From JACPRL01 sp035573715 (GTDB taxonomy: Bacteria > Acidobacteriota > Terriglobia > Acidiferrales > 2-02-FULL-67-57), in the NCBI GenBank assembly GCA_035573715.1, contig DATLZZ010000011.1:1-64000 (forward strand): a stretch of 64,000 nucleotides of DNA. Reading direction: 5' to 3'. Made by a program: the position numbers and the translations under genes. Under the pieces are notes generated by a model, which searched no databases, was not told where the DNA came from, and was given only the letters and a program-made list of their open reading frames with translations. Shown piece by piece: positions 33,198-42,324 of this stretch; positions within the stretch are counted from its first letter, which is position 1; each line of letters starts with the position of its first letter.

Positions 33198-33430
33198 TTC
33201 GGAAGTGGGCGCCGCCGAAGGAGCCGATGACGTGGACCACCACCTACCACATCGAGAATCCCGCGCGGATGGCGGAGATCGCCGCCGTGAAACTGGCGCA
33301 CGAGGTGGCCGGAGTCGGTTGCGGCTGCCACTCGGTCGCCGAGCTTCAAGGCCTGTTACGCGATCTGGGAGTGGAGGTCGAGATCCTCGAGGGGGAAGCC
33401 GAGCATGGACACACAGAGATCGTCAATTAG
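33179..33430 (+). CDS. Small island protein paralogous to its neighbour
   Basis: 83 residues. TYHIENPARMAEIAAVKLAHEVAGVG is followed by HSVAELQGLLRDLGVEVEILEGE, which mirrors the end of the preceding protein. A GAGGAGG ribosome site lies just before ATG 33179, inside the upstream gene. It overlaps the protease gene downstream. No function can be named. Confidence 0.65.
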   Translation: MPRRVVIRKWAPPKEPMTWTTTYHIENPARMAEIAAVKLAHEVAGVGCGCHSVAELQGLLRDLGVEVEILEGEAEHGHTEIVN

Positions 33431-34430
33431 CCCCGCGCGCGGCGCGTTGGAACTGCTGGGCAGACCCTGGGCCATCGTGCCCGACGTTCTGCGGCACATC
33501 GAGCATGCGGCGGAGGCGTACCTTCGCGGTGACGTGGAGCTGCCCGAGGCGCGCGTGGTGCAAACGGCTTCTGGTAGTGGTCGTGGGTTCGACCTGGTGA
33601 ACGGCGTTGCTGTCTTGCCCGTGACCGGCGTGCTGGTCAAGCGCCCGACGATCTTGGGCTTCTTCTTCGCGGAGGCCGTGACCGAATCGCTGGCCGCCAG
33701 CTTCAAAGCTGCGCTGGCCGATCCTCAGGTCAACGCCATCCTGCTTCACATTGACAGCCCGGGCGGAATGGTGGACGGCGTCGTATCGCTGGCCAACCTG
33801 GTCCATGCTGCGCGTGGACGGAAACCCGTGGTCGCGCTGATTGACGGCTTGGGCGCCTCCGCCGCCTATTGGCTGGCCAGTGCAGCCGACCGCGTTTTCA
33901 TCACCGGCGAGACGACGCAGGTGGGCAGCATCGGCGTCGTGGCCACGCATATTGACCGCAGCAAGGCCGACGAGCGGCGCGGCGTGAAGGTCACGGAGAT
34001 CGTCGCCGGGCGGTTCAAGCGCCTCGCCAGCGAGCACGCGCCGCTCAGCACAGAAGGCCGCGCCATGCTTCAGGACGTGGTGGATCGCATCTACACCGTG
34101 TTTGTCGATGCCGTAGCGCAGCAGCGCGCTATGGCAGTCGAACAGGTGGTCAAGACCGAGGGCCGCGTATTCATCGGCAAGCAGGCCCTCGAAGCAGGCC
34201 TGGTGGACGGCACGACCACGCTGGACCGGCTGCTCGGTGCGCTTGCTCCCGGCGGCCCAGGGCTGCTCGCCACGAAAGCAGTCGTGCGCAAAGCCGCCGC
34301 TCCGCAGGCACAGGAAGAAAGCGCGCGACACGCGTGGATGGAAAGGCTCGCGGCCCGGCATGGTGTAGATGCTGTACGGGACGCGCTCCGCGAGCATCGG
34401 CAAGCAACGAGTTCTGTGCACAGGCGGTAG
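33405..34430 (+). CDS. S49-family (SppA/phage head maturation-type) serine protease
   Basis: 341 residues. Residues 75-260 form the ClpP/crotonase-like fold: ILLHIDSPGGMVDG (oxyanion block), LIDGLGASAAYWLASAADRVF with the nucleophile Ser, and TQVGSIGVVATHIDRSKADERRGVKVTEI with the candidate general-base Lys. This subgroup processes capsid and scaffold proteins in phages, but no capsid, portal or terminase large-subunit gene is present. It overlaps the previous gene by 26 bases and is followed by a coiled-coil protein gene. Confidence 0.88.
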   Translation: MDTQRSSISPARGALELLGRPWAIVPDVLRHIEHAAEAYLRGDVELPEARVVQTASGSGRGFDLVNGVAVLPVTGVLVKRPTILGFFFAEAVTESLAASFKAALADPQVNAILLHIDSPGGMVDGVVSLANLVHAARGRKPVVALIDGLGASAAYWLASAADRVFITGETTQVGSIGVVATHIDRSKADERRGVKVTEIVAGRFKRLASEHAPLSTEGRAMLQDVVDRIYTVFVDAVAQQRAMAVEQVVKTEGRVFIGKQALEAGLVDGTTTLDRLLGALAPGGPGLLATKAVVRKAAAPQAQEESARHAWMERLAARHGVDAVRDALREHRQATSSVHRR

Positions 34431-34455
34431 AAAAACACACCCAAGGAGACAACGA

Positions 34456-35307
34456 ATGTCAGCGGAAAAGCTGCAACGGGAAATCAATAAGTGGGAAGGG
34501 CGGCTGAGCGAGCTTCAGCAGAAGGCCGAGCAAGCAACGGCTCGTGCGAACACGCTGGAGGAAGAGCGTCGTGCACTTGCGCTGGCCGCCGCCGAAGGCG
34601 ACGAGAAGTCAGAGCGGGCGATGACGCGCAAGGCAGCAGACGCCGACGAAGCGCGGCGCTTGTCAGACAACTTCGCGCTGATGGCGCGGCAAGCCGAGGG
34701 CAAGCTCGAAACGCTGCGCGACGAGCTGGCCGAAGCCGAGTGGCAGGAACGCCTGGCTATGTTGCGCCAGATGTGCGAGCGTCGTGCCGCGATCATCGCC
34801 AGAGTTGAGCGGGCCGTTGCTGGGCTTATCGAAGTGCTGCGCGAAGTGCGGAGCTCCAGCGACGAGATCGTCAACCTGACTCGGCAGTTTGATGACAATT
34901 TCAGTTGGCAGCACGCGCGGGAGTACTTCACTACCTCGCTGGGCTACTTTCTCTGGGCCGCACAGTGCGAGCTTCGCGAACAGGACCCGGATCGCTGGCA
35001 TTTCCGGCCACGCGATCCTCAAGCCGGCGTCCGGGACGCGCTCGTTCAGTATGACCGCTGGTGCATCGAAGCGCTGCTGGAGCGTGCGGAGCAGGGCGTC
35101 GAGTCGGCGAGGGAGGCGCGGCTGCGCGCGCGGGGGCTGATCCAAGAGGACACCAGCGAGCGCCTCTATCGCGTCCGGCACAAAGTCATCCGCGTGGGCG
35201 AGCCGCCCTTGCAGGCAGGCCAAGTGATCTCGCTGCGTGCTCAGGAAGCAGCGGCAATGGGCGAGTCGGTCGAGCCACTCGGTGAAGCCACACAGCAGGC
35301 CCCATAG
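34456..35307 (+). CDS. Coiled-coil protein of the island
   Basis: 283 residues. ATG 34456 follows AAGGAGA. Residues 1-140 are a continuous charged heptad-type helix (LQREINKWEGRLSELQQKAEQA and onward), scaffold-like. The remainder is helical with Trp/Tyr (SWQHAREYFTTSLGYFLWAAQCELREQDPDRW). It directly follows the S49 protease, as phage scaffolds do, so it could be the protease substrate; that is inference. No homology recognised. Confidence 0.7.
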   Translation: MSAEKLQREINKWEGRLSELQQKAEQATARANTLEEERRALALAAAEGDEKSERAMTRKAADADEARRLSDNFALMARQAEGKLETLRDELAEAEWQERLAMLRQMCERRAAIIARVERAVAGLIEVLREVRSSSDEIVNLTRQFDDNFSWQHAREYFTTSLGYFLWAAQCELREQDPDRWHFRPRDPQAGVRDALVQYDRWCIEALLERAEQGVESAREARLRARGLIQEDTSERLYRVRHKVIRVGEPPLQAGQVISLRAQEAAAMGESVEPLGEATQQAP

Positions 35308-35366
35308 GCGCGCGTCAGGCTGTCAGCGCACAAGCGGTGCACGAACCACTCAAGGAGATGATTACG

Positions 35367-35657
35367 ATGCAAAACACGAAGCAGCAAAGCACCGAGGCCG
35401 TACTCGCAATTGCGCGAGACGTTGAAGAGCAGGTTCGGGTGTTGGGCGAGCGCGTGGCTGCGTTGTTCGTGGCCGTGGAAGAGGCCAGGGGTGACAGCAG
35501 CCGCCTGAGCTATGTGCTGAGCACCCACGTCGCCAACAAAGTCCGAGGGGTTCACTCACACTCGCGCTGGTCACAACCGCTGCCGCCGATGAGCGGCTTC
35601 GAGGACGCGATCCGCTGGTCGCTCTACCAGCAGCCACAGGGCGGCCAAGCAGCATAG
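35367..35657 (+). CDS. Small island protein, unknown
   Basis: 96 residues. ATG 35367 follows CAAGGAG. N-terminal helix (VLAIARDVEEQVRVLGERVAALFVAVEEAR) and a Pro/Trp-rich end (SRWSQPLPPMSGFEDAIRWSLYQQPQ). No recognised domain. Last gene before a strong hairpin. Confidence 0.6.
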   Translation: MQNTKQQSTEAVLAIARDVEEQVRVLGERVAALFVAVEEARGDSSRLSYVLSTHVANKVRGVHSHSRWSQPLPPMSGFEDAIRWSLYQQPQGGQAA

Positions 35658-35667
35658 CAGGCCGGGC

Positions 35668-35697
35668 GGGGCGACCTCCCCATGCGGCGGTCGCCCC
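35668..35697 (+). terminator. Hairpin ending the phage-like operon
   Basis: Perfect 9-bp stem GGGGCGACC (35668-35676) and GGTCGCCCC (35689-35697) with a 12-base loop; no T tract follows. Beyond it, 35700-35890 holds no gene; TTTCG repeats occur at 35838-35866. Confidence 0.5.
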
Positions 35698-35890
35698 ACT
35701 GCACTGGTCGCACTCACAAGGAATTACGGCATATGGGAACGGATGCAGGTACACCCAGAGGTGTGAAGGTACTTTCCCAGGGTGTGAGGGTCGCGGGTGA
35801 CGGCGGGCGCGGCCTCGCACCAGCGTAAGAGAAAAATTTCGTCGTTTCGCTTCCGTTTCGTTTCGCTCTAAGTAGCAAAGGAGGGATGAG

Positions 35891-36127
35891 TTGGCAAAGA
35901 CCGTGAATGTGGGAGAGTTGGCCGCCTTGCTGGGCATCAGCCCTCGCCGCGTCCAGCAACTCGTCCGTCTCGGAATGCCGCGCGTAGCTCGTGGCAAGTA
36001 CGATCCGAAGGTATGCCGTGAATGGTACGAGGGGACACCGTGGAGAACGTGGACGCGCGAGCAGGCCAGGGTCTCGGGAGAGATCGACGCCCTGCTTACC
36101 GAGATAGACACTAGCCGTACGAAATAG
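35891..36127 (+). CDS. Small helix-turn-helix protein (Nu1/excisionase-like)
   Basis: 78 residues. VNVGELAALLGISPRRVQQLVRLGMPRVARGKYDPKVCREWYE is a MerR/Nu1-type winged helix as found in phage terminase small subunits and excisionases. TTG start at 35891, supported by AAGGAGGG 5-6 bases upstream; no ATG gives this frame. It stands alone ahead of the helicase/methylase block and might regulate it. Confidence 0.75.
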   Translation: MAKTVNVGELAALLGISPRRVQQLVRLGMPRVARGKYDPKVCREWYEGTPWRTWTREQARVSGEIDALLTEIDTSRTK

Positions 36128-36279
36128 ACCCACGCCGCCACTTGGTCGCAAGCACACCAATCGTTGGACCCTTTCCTTGGATCGAATCTCGATTCTGTGC
36201 AAGCCTGATCCGGGATAGATTGAACGCCGAAAAATAGGCCCACACTGTTAGTTTCTGTGGTAAGACCATCAGCCGGTAC

Positions 36280-39162
36280 ATGAGCACGGTTTACCACGCC
36301 CGGTATTTTGCGCACGACCTGACCCGAAAGCGGCCGTCCGCCGATGTGGACCGGCTCTCCATGTCCCTCTTCGACGCCTGCGTCGATCTGAATCCTCACC
36401 AGATTGAGGCGGCGATGTTTGCGCTGAAGTCACCGCTGAGCAAGGGCGTTATTCTGGCCGACGAAGTAGGCCTCGGCAAAACCATCGAGGCGGGGCTTGT
36501 CCTCTGCCAGTATTGGGCGGAACGACGCCGGCGGTTGCTGGTCATTTGTCCCGCCGCAATCCGCAAGCAGTGGAGCCTAGAACTCGAAGAAAAATTCAAC
36601 CTTCCCACTCTCATCTTGGACGCCCCAACGTACAGACAGCTTCAGCGTGACGGCGTCCCTCAGCCGTTCCTTGCTGACCGCATTGTGGTCACATCCATCC
36701 ATTTCGCCAGCACCATGCAGGGCGACCTGCGAGCCATCCCGTGGGATTTGGTCGTGATCGACGAAGCGCACAAGCTGCGCAACGCCTATCGCGCTAGCAA
36801 CCGGATGGGCCAACGACTGCGCGACGCCCTGGAGGATCGTCGCAAGCTGCTGCTTACGGCTACTCCTCTTCAGAACTCCCTGCTGGAACTCTACGGGCTG
36901 AGCACGATTATTGACGGCCGAATCTTCGGCGAAGTGCCTTCCTTCCGCACGCAGTACATGAACCAAGGCGCTGATCTGGACGAGCTGCGCGCGCGGCTTC
37001 AGTACTTCTGCAAGCGCACGCTGCGCAAGCAGGTCGTTGAATATATCCAGTACACGGAACGCCGGGCGCTCACCGTACCCTTCCGCCCGGGCGACGAAGA
37101 GCAACGCCTGTACGACGCCGTTTCACACTTCTTGCTCCGCGAAGACACCTACTCCATCCCCTCGCGCCAGCGGATCATGACCACGCTGATCCTGCGCAAA
37201 CTCTTGGCCTCATCGTCCTATGCGATTGCGGGCACCTTGGACACCCTGAAAGCTCGCTTAGTCAAGCTCCGCGAAGGCCTGCCGCCTGAAGAAAGCGTCG
37301 CCGAGCAGCTGGTCCTCAGCGAAGAGATGGAAGAGGAGTACCTGGAAGAAGCCGAAGAAGCAGCCGAAGCTGCCGCAGAGGAGACGGCACCAGCACCGGA
37401 ACCAGCGGAACCGAAGATTGACCGGCAGAAGCTCGAAGCAGAGATAGCGGAGCTGGAACGCTACAGCACATGGGCGCGCAGCATCGGCACCGATACCAAG
37501 TCTCGGGCGCTCATTAAGGCGCTGGAAATTGGCCTCTCCAAGATGGCGGAGATGGGGGCAAACCGCAAAGCCCTGATCTTCACTGAGTCCAGACGCACCC
37601 AGCAGTACCTGAAGTCATTCCTGGAAGCAAACGGCTACGCGGGCCAGATTGTGCTCTTCAGCGGAACAAATTCCGACCCGGAATCACAGGCCATCTATCA
37701 GCGTTGGCTTGAAGCCAACCGTGAAACCGGACGCGCAACTGGCTCAAAGACGATTGACATCCGTACGGCACTGATCGAACACTTCCGCGATCACGCCACT
37801 CTGATGATCGCCACGGAAGCCGGCGCGGAAGGCATCAACCTGCAATTCTGCTCGCTGGTGATCAATTACGACCTGCCGTGGAACCCCCAACGGATCGAGC
37901 AGCGGATTGGCCGGTGTCACCGCTACGGCCAGAAACACGACGTGGTGGTGATCAATTTCCTGAATGAGCGCAACGCCGCCGACCAGCGCGTCCTGGAACT
38001 GCTGGCAGAAAAGTTCAATCTCTTCAGCGGCGTCTTTGGCGCTTCCGACGAAGTGCTGGGCACCATCGAATCCGGCGTGGACTTCGAGCGGCGCATCCTG
38101 GAAATCTACCAACAGTGCCGGACGCCAGAGGAGATTGACGCCGCGTTTAGGAAGCTGCGCGAGGAGCTAGACGCTACAATCCGGGCACGCATCGAGGCTA
38201 CGCGGCGCGCGTTGCTCGAACACTTCGACGAAGACGTGCACGCGCGCCTTCGGGTGCAATTGGATACAGCCCGCGAACAGCTTGACCGCGTGGGCCGCCT
38301 CTTCTGGACGCTCACGCAATTCATGCTTCGCGAGCACGCCGCATTCGACGACCACACTTTGAGCTTCCATCTGCACACACCGCCCGCCCCCGGCTTCACT
38401 CCCGGCACGTACCGCCTGATTTCCAAGACGCAGCCGAACATCACGGGCGAGTTCCTCTACCGGCTTTCGCATCCTCTGGGGGAGCACGTCATCGAAACGG
38501 GCAAACGCTGCGCCACGCCCGTCGCAACAGTTACTTTCAACATCACGGGGCACCCTACCCGCATTGCTGCCGTAGAAGCCTTGAAAGGCAAGCAGGGCTG
38601 GCTGCTGCTGCAACGCCTTGTAATTGATTCCTTTGAGCGCGAGGAATACCTGCTTTTCTCAGCCATAGACGATGCTGGCCGTTCGCTCGATCAGGAAACT
38701 TGTGAGAAACTCTTCCGCTGTACCGGATCGGTGTGTCACGCGGACGCGCTGCCCTCGACCGTAGAAGATCGCTTGGCGCGGGAGGCGCAGCGCCACGCCG
38801 AGGCCACGATTGCACGGTCGCTCGAAACCAATAATCAGTATTTCCTTCAAGAGCGAGAGCGGCTGGAGCGCTGGGCCGACGACATGGTACTCGCCGCCGA
38901 AAAAGAGCTGGCCGACACCAAGGCACAGATCAAAGCCATGAACCGTCAGGCTCGGCTGGCAACGACACTCGAAGAGCAGCACGCCATTCAGGAGAAGATT
39001 CGCGAGCTTGAAAAGCAGATGCGTCGCCAGCGCCAGCGCATCTTCGACGTGGAGGACGAAATCATGGCCAAGCGCGACGCGTTGATTACCGCGCTGGAAA
39101 AGCGACTCAGCCAGCGGACCTCCACGGAACACCTGTTCACCATCCGATGGGCAGTGGAATAG
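36280..39162 (+). CDS. SNF2/RapA-like helicase of the defence block
   Basis: 960 residues. Superfamily 2 motifs in order: ILADEVGLGKTIEAG (Walker A, about residue 60), LVVIDEAHKLRN (about 160), LLLTATPLQNS, a helicase C-domain with LIFTESRRTQQYLKSFL, ATEAGAEGINLQFCSLVINYD and QRIGRCHRYGQ (about 540). An acidic Glu/Ala/Pro insert (about 345-390) separates the lobes, and the last 150 residues form a coiled coil. It is a DNA translocase of the HepA/RapA group, as in DISARM DrmD and related systems. The methylase gene starts 24 bases after its stop. The ribosome site is weak. Confidence 0.92.
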   Translation: MSTVYHARYFAHDLTRKRPSADVDRLSMSLFDACVDLNPHQIEAAMFALKSPLSKGVILADEVGLGKTIEAGLVLCQYWAERRRRLLVICPAAIRKQWSLELEEKFNLPTLILDAPTYRQLQRDGVPQPFLADRIVVTSIHFASTMQGDLRAIPWDLVVIDEAHKLRNAYRASNRMGQRLRDALEDRRKLLLTATPLQNSLLELYGLSTIIDGRIFGEVPSFRTQYMNQGADLDELRARLQYFCKRTLRKQVVEYIQYTERRALTVPFRPGDEEQRLYDAVSHFLLREDTYSIPSRQRIMTTLILRKLLASSSYAIAGTLDTLKARLVKLREGLPPEESVAEQLVLSEEMEEEYLEEAEEAAEAAAEETAPAPEPAEPKIDRQKLEAEIAELERYSTWARSIGTDTKSRALIKALEIGLSKMAEMGANRKALIFTESRRTQQYLKSFLEANGYAGQIVLFSGTNSDPESQAIYQRWLEANRETGRATGSKTIDIRTALIEHFRDHATLMIATEAGAEGINLQFCSLVINYDLPWNPQRIEQRIGRCHRYGQKHDVVVINFLNERNAADQRVLELLAEKFNLFSGVFGASDEVLGTIESGVDFERRILEIYQQCRTPEEIDAAFRKLREELDATIRARIEATRRALLEHFDEDVHARLRVQLDTAREQLDRVGRLFWTLTQFMLREHAAFDDHTLSFHLHTPPAPGFTPGTYRLISKTQPNITGEFLYRLSHPLGEHVIETGKRCATPVATVTFNITGHPTRIAAVEALKGKQGWLLLQRLVIDSFEREEYLLFSAIDDAGRSLDQETCEKLFRCTGSVCHADALPSTVEDRLAREAQRHAEATIARSLETNNQYFLQERERLERWADDMVLAAEKELADTKAQIKAMNRQARLATTLEEQHAIQEKIRELEKQMRRQRQRIFDVEDEIMAKRDALITALEKRLSQRTSTEHLFTIRWAVE

Positions 39163-39185
39163 AGATTTGGAAGAGGCGTCAAACC

Positions 39186-42100
39186 ATGCCGGACACGAAT
39201 TTGGAGAAATTCAAGAAACTGCTGGCCGAGCTGTTCATGTTCGACCAGGCCGACCTGGACTTCGGCATCTACCGCATCATGAATGCGAAGCGGGACGAGA
39301 TCAACCGCTTCCTGGACAACGACCTGCTGCCGCAGGTCCGTCAGGCCCTCGGCGAACTCGAGCAGGCCGACCGCGCGGCCATCGAGGCCGAACTCGCCAA
39401 AGCCATCGAGCAGGCCAGAGCACTGGGCGCAGACCCCGAATCTCTGCCCAAGGTTAAGGAGCTGCGCCAGCAGCTTGCACAGAAGGCAGACGTGGAAGCC
39501 CTGGAAAGCGAAGTCTTCTCCGACCTCTACAACTTCTTCCGCCGGTACTACAACGAGGGCGACTTCCTCTCGCTGCGCCGCTACAAAGAAGGCGTTTACG
39601 CCATCCCCTACGAAGGCGAGGAGGTCAAGCTCTACTGGGCGAACCACGACCAGTACTACATCAAGACCACCGAGTACTTCCGCGACTACACCTTCAAGCT
39701 GCCCGATGGCCGCCGCGTTCACTTCAAGCTGGCCGAAGCCGGCACCGAGCAGAACAACAACAAGCCGGCCTCGGGTCAGGAGCGCCGGTTCGTTTTGGGA
39801 CGAGGCGCGGGCGCGGCGGGGGAACAGGGCGACAGGGCGACAGGGGGACAAGGGGAAATCTGGGACATCGTGGACGGCGAGTTGGTGATCTACTTCCGGT
39901 TTGTTCCCGACCCGGAGAAAAGAAAACAAGCGGACCTGAACGGCGATGCAGCCCAAAAGATTCGGGAGTGCATCGCCCAGTCTGCGAGTCTCCAAGCCTC
40001 CTGGTCTTCCCTTCTCGAAAAGCGGCCCACGGAGAAGAACCCGGATCGCACGCTCCTGGAGAAGCGCCTAGCGGACTACACCGCGCGCAACACCTTCGAT
40101 TATTTCATCCACAAAGACTTGGGCGGCTTCCTGCGACGCGAACTCGATTTCTACATCAAGAACGAAGTGATGCACCTGGACGACATCGAGTCGGAAAGCG
40201 CGCCCCGCGTGGAGCAGTATCTGGCCCGCGTGCGGGCTATCCGCCGCATCGCCCACAAGATCATTGACTTCCTGGCGCAGCTTGAGAACTTCCAGAAGAA
40301 GCTGTGGCTCAAAAAGAAGTTTGTGATTGAAACCAATTATTGCATCACGCTCGACCGCGTCCCCGAGGAACTGTATCCAGAGATTGCCGCCAACGAGGCC
40401 CAGCGCGAAGAGTGGGTCAAGCTCTTGGCGATTGACGACATCAAGCAAGACCTGGCCCGGCCCGGCTACTCCGTGCCGCTCACCGTGGAGTTCCTCAAGG
40501 CGAACAAATTCCTGGTGCTGGACACCAAGCACTTCGGGGAAGATTTCAAGGCGCGCCTGCTCCACAGCATCACTGATCTGGACGAACAACTCGACGGGCT
40601 ACTGATTCACAGCGAGAATTTTCAAGCCTTGAAACTCCTCAACGAGCGCTACGAAGGTCAGATTAAGTGTACGTATATTGATCCCCCGTACAACACGGGT
40701 AACGACCGATTCGTTTACAAAGACCGCTACCAACACTCAAGCTGGCTTGCCATGATGGGGGACCGTCTGGCGTTGATGACAGAGTTGATGCTTGAGGATG
40801 GAGCCATTTTCGTAAGCATCGACGGGAATGAACGCGATCGGCTAAAGAATCTAGCGGACGTCGTTCTGGGTCCCGAACACTACCTCAATACGTTCGTATG
40901 GATCAACAATCTCAAAGGACGACAGATATCTGGCCGAGGTGCCGCAGGCACGCACGAATACGTACTGGCATTTGGTGGTAGTCATGTCGCGACATTTGTT
41001 GCGTCAGTGGTCAAGTTCAAGGATGTCATGCCGAGCGCCTATAAGGGATTTGACTATGAGGCGCGGGAGGACGAAGGTGGCCTTTATGTACTGAAGAATG
41101 AACTCTACAATACGAACTCAAGATTTAACGAGGAGACAAGGCCCAACCTGGTCTTCAATATCCACTACAACTTTACGACTAGAGAGATTAGGTTTTCTGA
41201 CGTTTGTGATGATGTTGAGTTTGCCGGATTCGTAAAGATCCCGCCGAAGCTGAACAATGATGGAGTTCACCGATACCACGCATGGCGGTGGGGACGGGAG
41301 AAAATACTAAAGTTCAAGGCTGATCTTGAGTTTGTCCAAGCGGAGAACCAAGTCAGAATCTACACGAAAGTTAGACGTTTTCAAACGACCGTGCTCAAGG
41401 ACGTAATCACTGACATCGACACGAGCGCTGGTGGAGAAGAGCTATTCGCACTGTTTGGAGTCGCAGCCTTCGTGGATTACCCAAAGCCAGTATCGTTCGT
41501 GGAGGTCTTTGCAAGTCAAGCCGCGGAGGAGGAGCTGATTGGGGATTTCTTTGCCGGTTCAGGCACAACGGGTCATGCCGTCATCAACCTAAATCGGGAA
41601 GATGGTGGCAGACGCAAATACATCCTCGTTGAGATGGGCGAATACTTCGACACGGTGTTGGTCCCCCGAATCAAGAAGGTTGTCTATTCCAAGGACTGGA
41701 AAGATGGCAAGCCGGTCTCGCGTGAAGGCATCAGCCACATGTTCAAGTACATCCGGCTGGAGTCTTACGAAGACACTCTGAACAACCTGGAACTGAAGCG
41801 CACGCGGGAGCAGGGTGAGCTACTGGAGCGCCATCCTGCGATGCGCGAGGACTACGTGTTGCGCTACATGCTGGACGTGGAAAGCCAGGGCAGCGCCTCG
41901 CTGCTCAATCTCGACCGGTTCGAAGACCCGTTCAACTACAAACTCAAAGTCAGCACGGGCAGCGCCGGGGAGACTCGGCTGGCTCACGTGGACCTGGTAG
42001 AGACTTTCAACTGGCTGCTGGGCCTGCGCGTGAAGCATATGGACACGATCCGGGGCTTCCGTGTCGTCCAGGGCACCAACCCTGCGGGAGAAAAGGTCCT

Positions 42101-42314
42101 GGTCATCTGGCGCAACACGCGCGAGAAATCGAACTCCGACCTCGACGAATTCTTCCTCAAGCAGGGTTACAACACCCGCGACATGGAATTCGATCTGATC
42201 TACGTGAACGGCGACAACAACCTGGAAAACCTGAAGCGCCCGGACGAAACCTGGAAAGTGCGTCTGATCGAGGAAGAGTTCAAGCGCCTGATGTTCGACG
42301 TGCAGGACGTGTAG
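39186..42314 (+). CDS. N6-adenine DNA methyltransferase, type III Mod-like, long N-terminus
   Basis: 1042 residues. ATG 39186 has GGAAGAGG upstream; an ATG at 39147 would overlap the helicase gene. Catalytic motif IV is TYIDPPYNTGNDR (Asp499) and the AdoMet-binding FFAGSGTTGHAV comes after it (about residue 788), the beta-class order. About 290 residues between them form the target recognition region. The N-terminal 450 residues are helical and extra compared with ordinary Mod proteins (about 600-700 aa). The stretch 40.65-41.65 kb is visibly richer in A/T than its flanks. It likely marks self DNA for the block. Confidence 0.93.
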   Translation: MPDTNLEKFKKLLAELFMFDQADLDFGIYRIMNAKRDEINRFLDNDLLPQVRQALGELEQADRAAIEAELAKAIEQARALGADPESLPKVKELRQQLAQKADVEALESEVFSDLYNFFRRYYNEGDFLSLRRYKEGVYAIPYEGEEVKLYWANHDQYYIKTTEYFRDYTFKLPDGRRVHFKLAEAGTEQNNNKPASGQERRFVLGRGAGAAGEQGDRATGGQGEIWDIVDGELVIYFRFVPDPEKRKQADLNGDAAQKIRECIAQSASLQASWSSLLEKRPTEKNPDRTLLEKRLADYTARNTFDYFIHKDLGGFLRRELDFYIKNEVMHLDDIESESAPRVEQYLARVRAIRRIAHKIIDFLAQLENFQKKLWLKKKFVIETNYCITLDRVPEELYPEIAANEAQREEWVKLLAIDDIKQDLARPGYSVPLTVEFLKANKFLVLDTKHFGEDFKARLLHSITDLDEQLDGLLIHSENFQALKLLNERYEGQIKCTYIDPPYNTGNDRFVYKDRYQHSSWLAMMGDRLALMTELMLEDGAIFVSIDGNERDRLKNLADVVLGPEHYLNTFVWINNLKGRQISGRGAAGTHEYVLAFGGSHVATFVASVVKFKDVMPSAYKGFDYEAREDEGGLYVLKNELYNTNSRFNEETRPNLVFNIHYNFTTREIRFSDVCDDVEFAGFVKIPPKLNNDGVHRYHAWRWGREKILKFKADLEFVQAENQVRIYTKVRRFQTTVLKDVITDIDTSAGGEELFALFGVAAFVDYPKPVSFVEVFASQAAEEELIGDFFAGSGTTGHAVINLNREDGGRRKYILVEMGEYFDTVLVPRIKKVVYSKDWKDGKPVSREGISHMFKYIRLESYEDTLNNLELKRTREQGELLERHPAMREDYVLRYMLDVESQGSASLLNLDRFEDPFNYKLKVSTGSAGETRLAHVDLVETFNWLLGLRVKHMDTIRGFRVVQGTNPAGEKVLVIWRNTREKSNSDLDEFFLKQGYNTRDMEFDLIYVNGDNNLENLKRPDETWKVRLIEEEFKRLMFDVQDV

Positions 42315-42324
42315 AGGAATCCCA

